The notes under the pieces are model-generated. The model was given only the letters and a program-made list of their open reading frames with translations. It was not told the origin of the DNA and made no database searches. A stretch of DNA of 64,000 nucleotides from Pseudarthrobacter oxydans (lineage in GTDB: Bacteria; Actinomycetota; Actinomycetes; Actinomycetales; Micrococcaceae): positions 2,046,001 to 2,110,000 of the forward strand of contig NZ_CP139438.1 of the NCBI RefSeq assembly GCF_034258515.1. The letters run 5' to 3'. Positions 62,667 to 64,000 of the stretch are shown piece by piece (position 1 is the first letter of the stretch; the number at the start of each line of letters is the position of its first letter). A program made the position numbers and the translations under genes.

Positions 62667-63560
62667 ATGGCTGAGGGACTGACAGTAGGCCAGTTGGAAT
62701 GCCTGTTTACCGGCTCGGTGTGGGCCGAGGGGCCCGTTTGGGTGCCCCGCTCACGCACTGTGCGCTGGAGCGATATCCCCAATAACCGCATCCTCGAATT
62801 CAACGCAGCCACGGGCACCACCAGGGAGTACGCGGTGGGGGTCGAGTTCACCAACGGACGGACGCTCGACGCCGACGGCAGCGTAGTGCAGTGCAGCCAT
62901 GGCCGCCGCCGGGTCGAGCGCGACCAGGAGGGCACCGTGACTGGCCTGGTGGATTCCTTCCGCGGCCGTCGCCTGAACTCACCCAACGACGTCGTGATTT
63001 CGCGTGACTCCAGCATCTGGTTCACCGACCCGCCGTACGGAATTCTTCCGGGCACCACGGAGGGACATGAAGGTGAGCAGGAGTACGGAGGCTGCCATGT
63101 GTTCCGCTTCGAGCCTGCTGCCGGCACACTCACGGCCGTGATCACGGACCTCGTGTACCCGAACGGCCTGGCCTTCTCGCCGGACGAGTCGGTGCTTTAC
63201 GTTTCCGACACCGCAGGGCCAAGCCATGGAGTACCGCTGAGGATCGTCGCCTATGACGTGAGCGGCAGCGTATGCAGCCGCCGGAAGACCGCCGTCGAGC
63301 TTGAAGACGGCCACGCCGCTGACGGCCTGCGCGTTGACGTCCAGGGGAGGATCTGGACCTCTGCCGGACCCGAAGTCCGGGTCTATTCCCCGGACTTCGA
63401 ACTCCTGGGGACCCTTGCCGTACCCGAGACGGTATCGAACCTGTGCTTCGGGGGCCCGGACGGCCAGGACCTTTACATCACCGCGACCACAAGCCTTTAC
63501 CGGATCCGCACCACCACCCGGGATGCGGCCGCCTTCACGTTTGATGCCACCGCCAACTGA
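62667..63560 (+). CDS. SMP-30/gluconolactonase-family protein
   Basis: A 297-residue six-bladed beta-propeller of the SMP-30/gluconolactonase/LRE family. It has [24 protein letters not shown] near the start, where the Glu is a metal ligand. [23 protein letters not shown] supplies the Asn, and [15 protein letters not shown] supplies the Asp. These enzymes hydrolyse sugar or aldonic lactones with a divalent metal. The ATG at 62667 has GAAGGGG upstream; 62649 is an alternative. The aldo/keto reductase gene follows after 14 bp, suggesting a sugar-oxidation operon. Confidence 0.88.
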   Translation: MAEGLTVGQLECLFTGSVWAEGPVWVPRSRTVRWSDIPNNRILEFNAATGTTREYAVGVEFTNGRTLDADGSVVQCSHGRRRVERDQEGTVTGLVDSFRGRRLNSPNDVVISRDSSIWFTDPPYGILPGTTEGHEGEQEYGGCHVFRFEPAAGTLTAVITDLVYPNGLAFSPDESVLYVSDTAGPSHGVPLRIVAYDVSGSVCSRRKTAVELEDGHAADGLRVDVQGRIWTSAGPEVRVYSPDFELLGTLAVPETVSNLCFGGPDGQDLYITATTSLYRIRTTTRDAAAFTFDATAN

Positions 63561-63574
63561 TCACGAGGATAACC

Positions 63575-64000
63575 ATGCACTACAGAACCCTGGGCCGCAG
63601 CGGCACCGTCGTTTCCAGCTACGCGCTGGGAACCATGACCTTCGGTGCGGAGGCCACCGAAGAGTCGTCCTACGCAATCCTGGACAGCTACTTCGCTGCG
63701 GGCGGCAATTTCATCGACACCGCCGACGTCTACAGCAAGGGCGTTTCCGAGGAGATCATCGGCCGCTGGCTTGCCAAGCGGCCGGAGGAGAGGGACAGCG
63801 CGGTGGTGGCCACCAAAGGTCGCTTTCCAATGGGGACGTCACCGAACGACGTCGGAACGTCCCGCCGGCGCCTGACCCGCGCCCTGGACGATTCCCTCCG
63901 CCGCCTGGGAGTGGAGCAGATCGACCTGTACCAGATGCACGCCTGGGACCCGATCACACCGCTGGAGGAGACGCTGCGCTTCCTGGAAGACTCTGTCAGC
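63575..64000 (+). CDS. Aldo/keto reductase, N-terminal part (continues past window)
   Basis: The frame is open from the ATG at 63575 to the end of the window (142 codons). The protein starts [24 protein letters not shown], typical of the YajO/Tas-like group of aldo/keto reductases. The catalytic Asp/Tyr pair lies in [11 protein letters not shown] and the catalytic Lys in [24 protein letters not shown] supplies the His region. It would be an NAD(P)H-dependent oxidoreductase acting on sugars or aldehydes. An ACGAGGAT site precedes the start. Confidence 0.92.
   Translation, partial: MHYRTLGRSGTVVSSYALGTMTFGAEATEESSYAILDSYFAAGGNFIDTADVYSKGVSEEIIGRWLAKRPEERDSAVVATKGRFPMGTSPNDVGTSRRRLTRALDDSLRRLGVEQIDLYQMHAWDPITPLEETLRFLEDSVS

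Noticed and set aside
1..64000. CRISPR arrays, insertion sequences, phage genes, integrase or attachment sites
   Set aside because: No regularly spaced repeats, transposase motifs, terminal inverted repeats with target duplications, or phage proteins were seen.

Overview
The window is high-GC DNA with dense, overlapping operons. The gene content points to a soil actinobacterium of the Micrococcaceae, most likely Arthrobacter or a close relative. Supporting marks are a complete inulin/difructose-anhydride cluster, an actinobacterial ben/cat cluster with a LuxR-type regulator and an extended BenC, and a gene of the mycothiol-dependent DinB-like family. No rRNA, tRNA, CRISPR array, transposase or phage gene was recognised.

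Region 1 (1-21.8 kb) is an organic-acid and acyl-CoA island. An aldehyde dehydrogenase (5'-truncated by the window edge), a MaoC hydratase, a CitE-type lyase and an MmgE/PrpD protein run forward. A GntR-FCD regulator and an MHS-type symporter lie on the reverse strand, followed by a forward CoA-transferase plus class I fumarase and a reverse acyl-CoA dehydrogenase. Next come a tartrate/D-malate dehydrogenase-like gene, then a reverse operon of an ABC importer, an aconitase-family enzyme and an MFS carrier. Opposite this is an IclR regulator with a second CoA-transferase and an HMG-CoA-lyase-like enzyme. The combination fits activation, hydration and cleavage of C5 branched dicarboxylates (itaconate, mesaconate, citramalate). 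This is inference from families and order.

Region 2 (22.1-32.1 kb) is a textbook inulin route. A Tat-exported inulin fructotransferase makes difructose anhydride outside the cell and a CUT1 ABC importer brings it in. A homologous enzyme without a signal peptide opens it, a GH32 enzyme releases fructose, and a PfkB kinase phosphorylates it. A LacI repressor sits in the operon, and matching CpG-centred operators sit in the divergent promoter.

Region 3 (32.2-47.2 kb) holds a nuclease lipoprotein and benzoate catabolism: benE, catA, benABCD, a LuxR-type regulator, catC, catB, catR and an aromatic-acid symporter. BenC carries an extra C-terminal FCD-like domain.

Region 4 (47.5-64 kb) is accessory: a DinB-like enzyme, a LysM lipoprotein, two quinone-oxidoreductase-like genes (one apparently cut at its 3' end), a membrane-anchored alpha/beta hydrolase, a CapA-like protein, and a SipW/TasA-type secretion locus. 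It also has a hemerythrin-domain gene behind a strong palindromic operator. A signal-less subtilase lies next to a trypsin-like protease fused to a DNA/RNA endonuclease. The window ends with an SMP-30-type lactonase and the start of an aldo/keto reductase. The protease-nuclease pair is the best candidate for an undescribed system.
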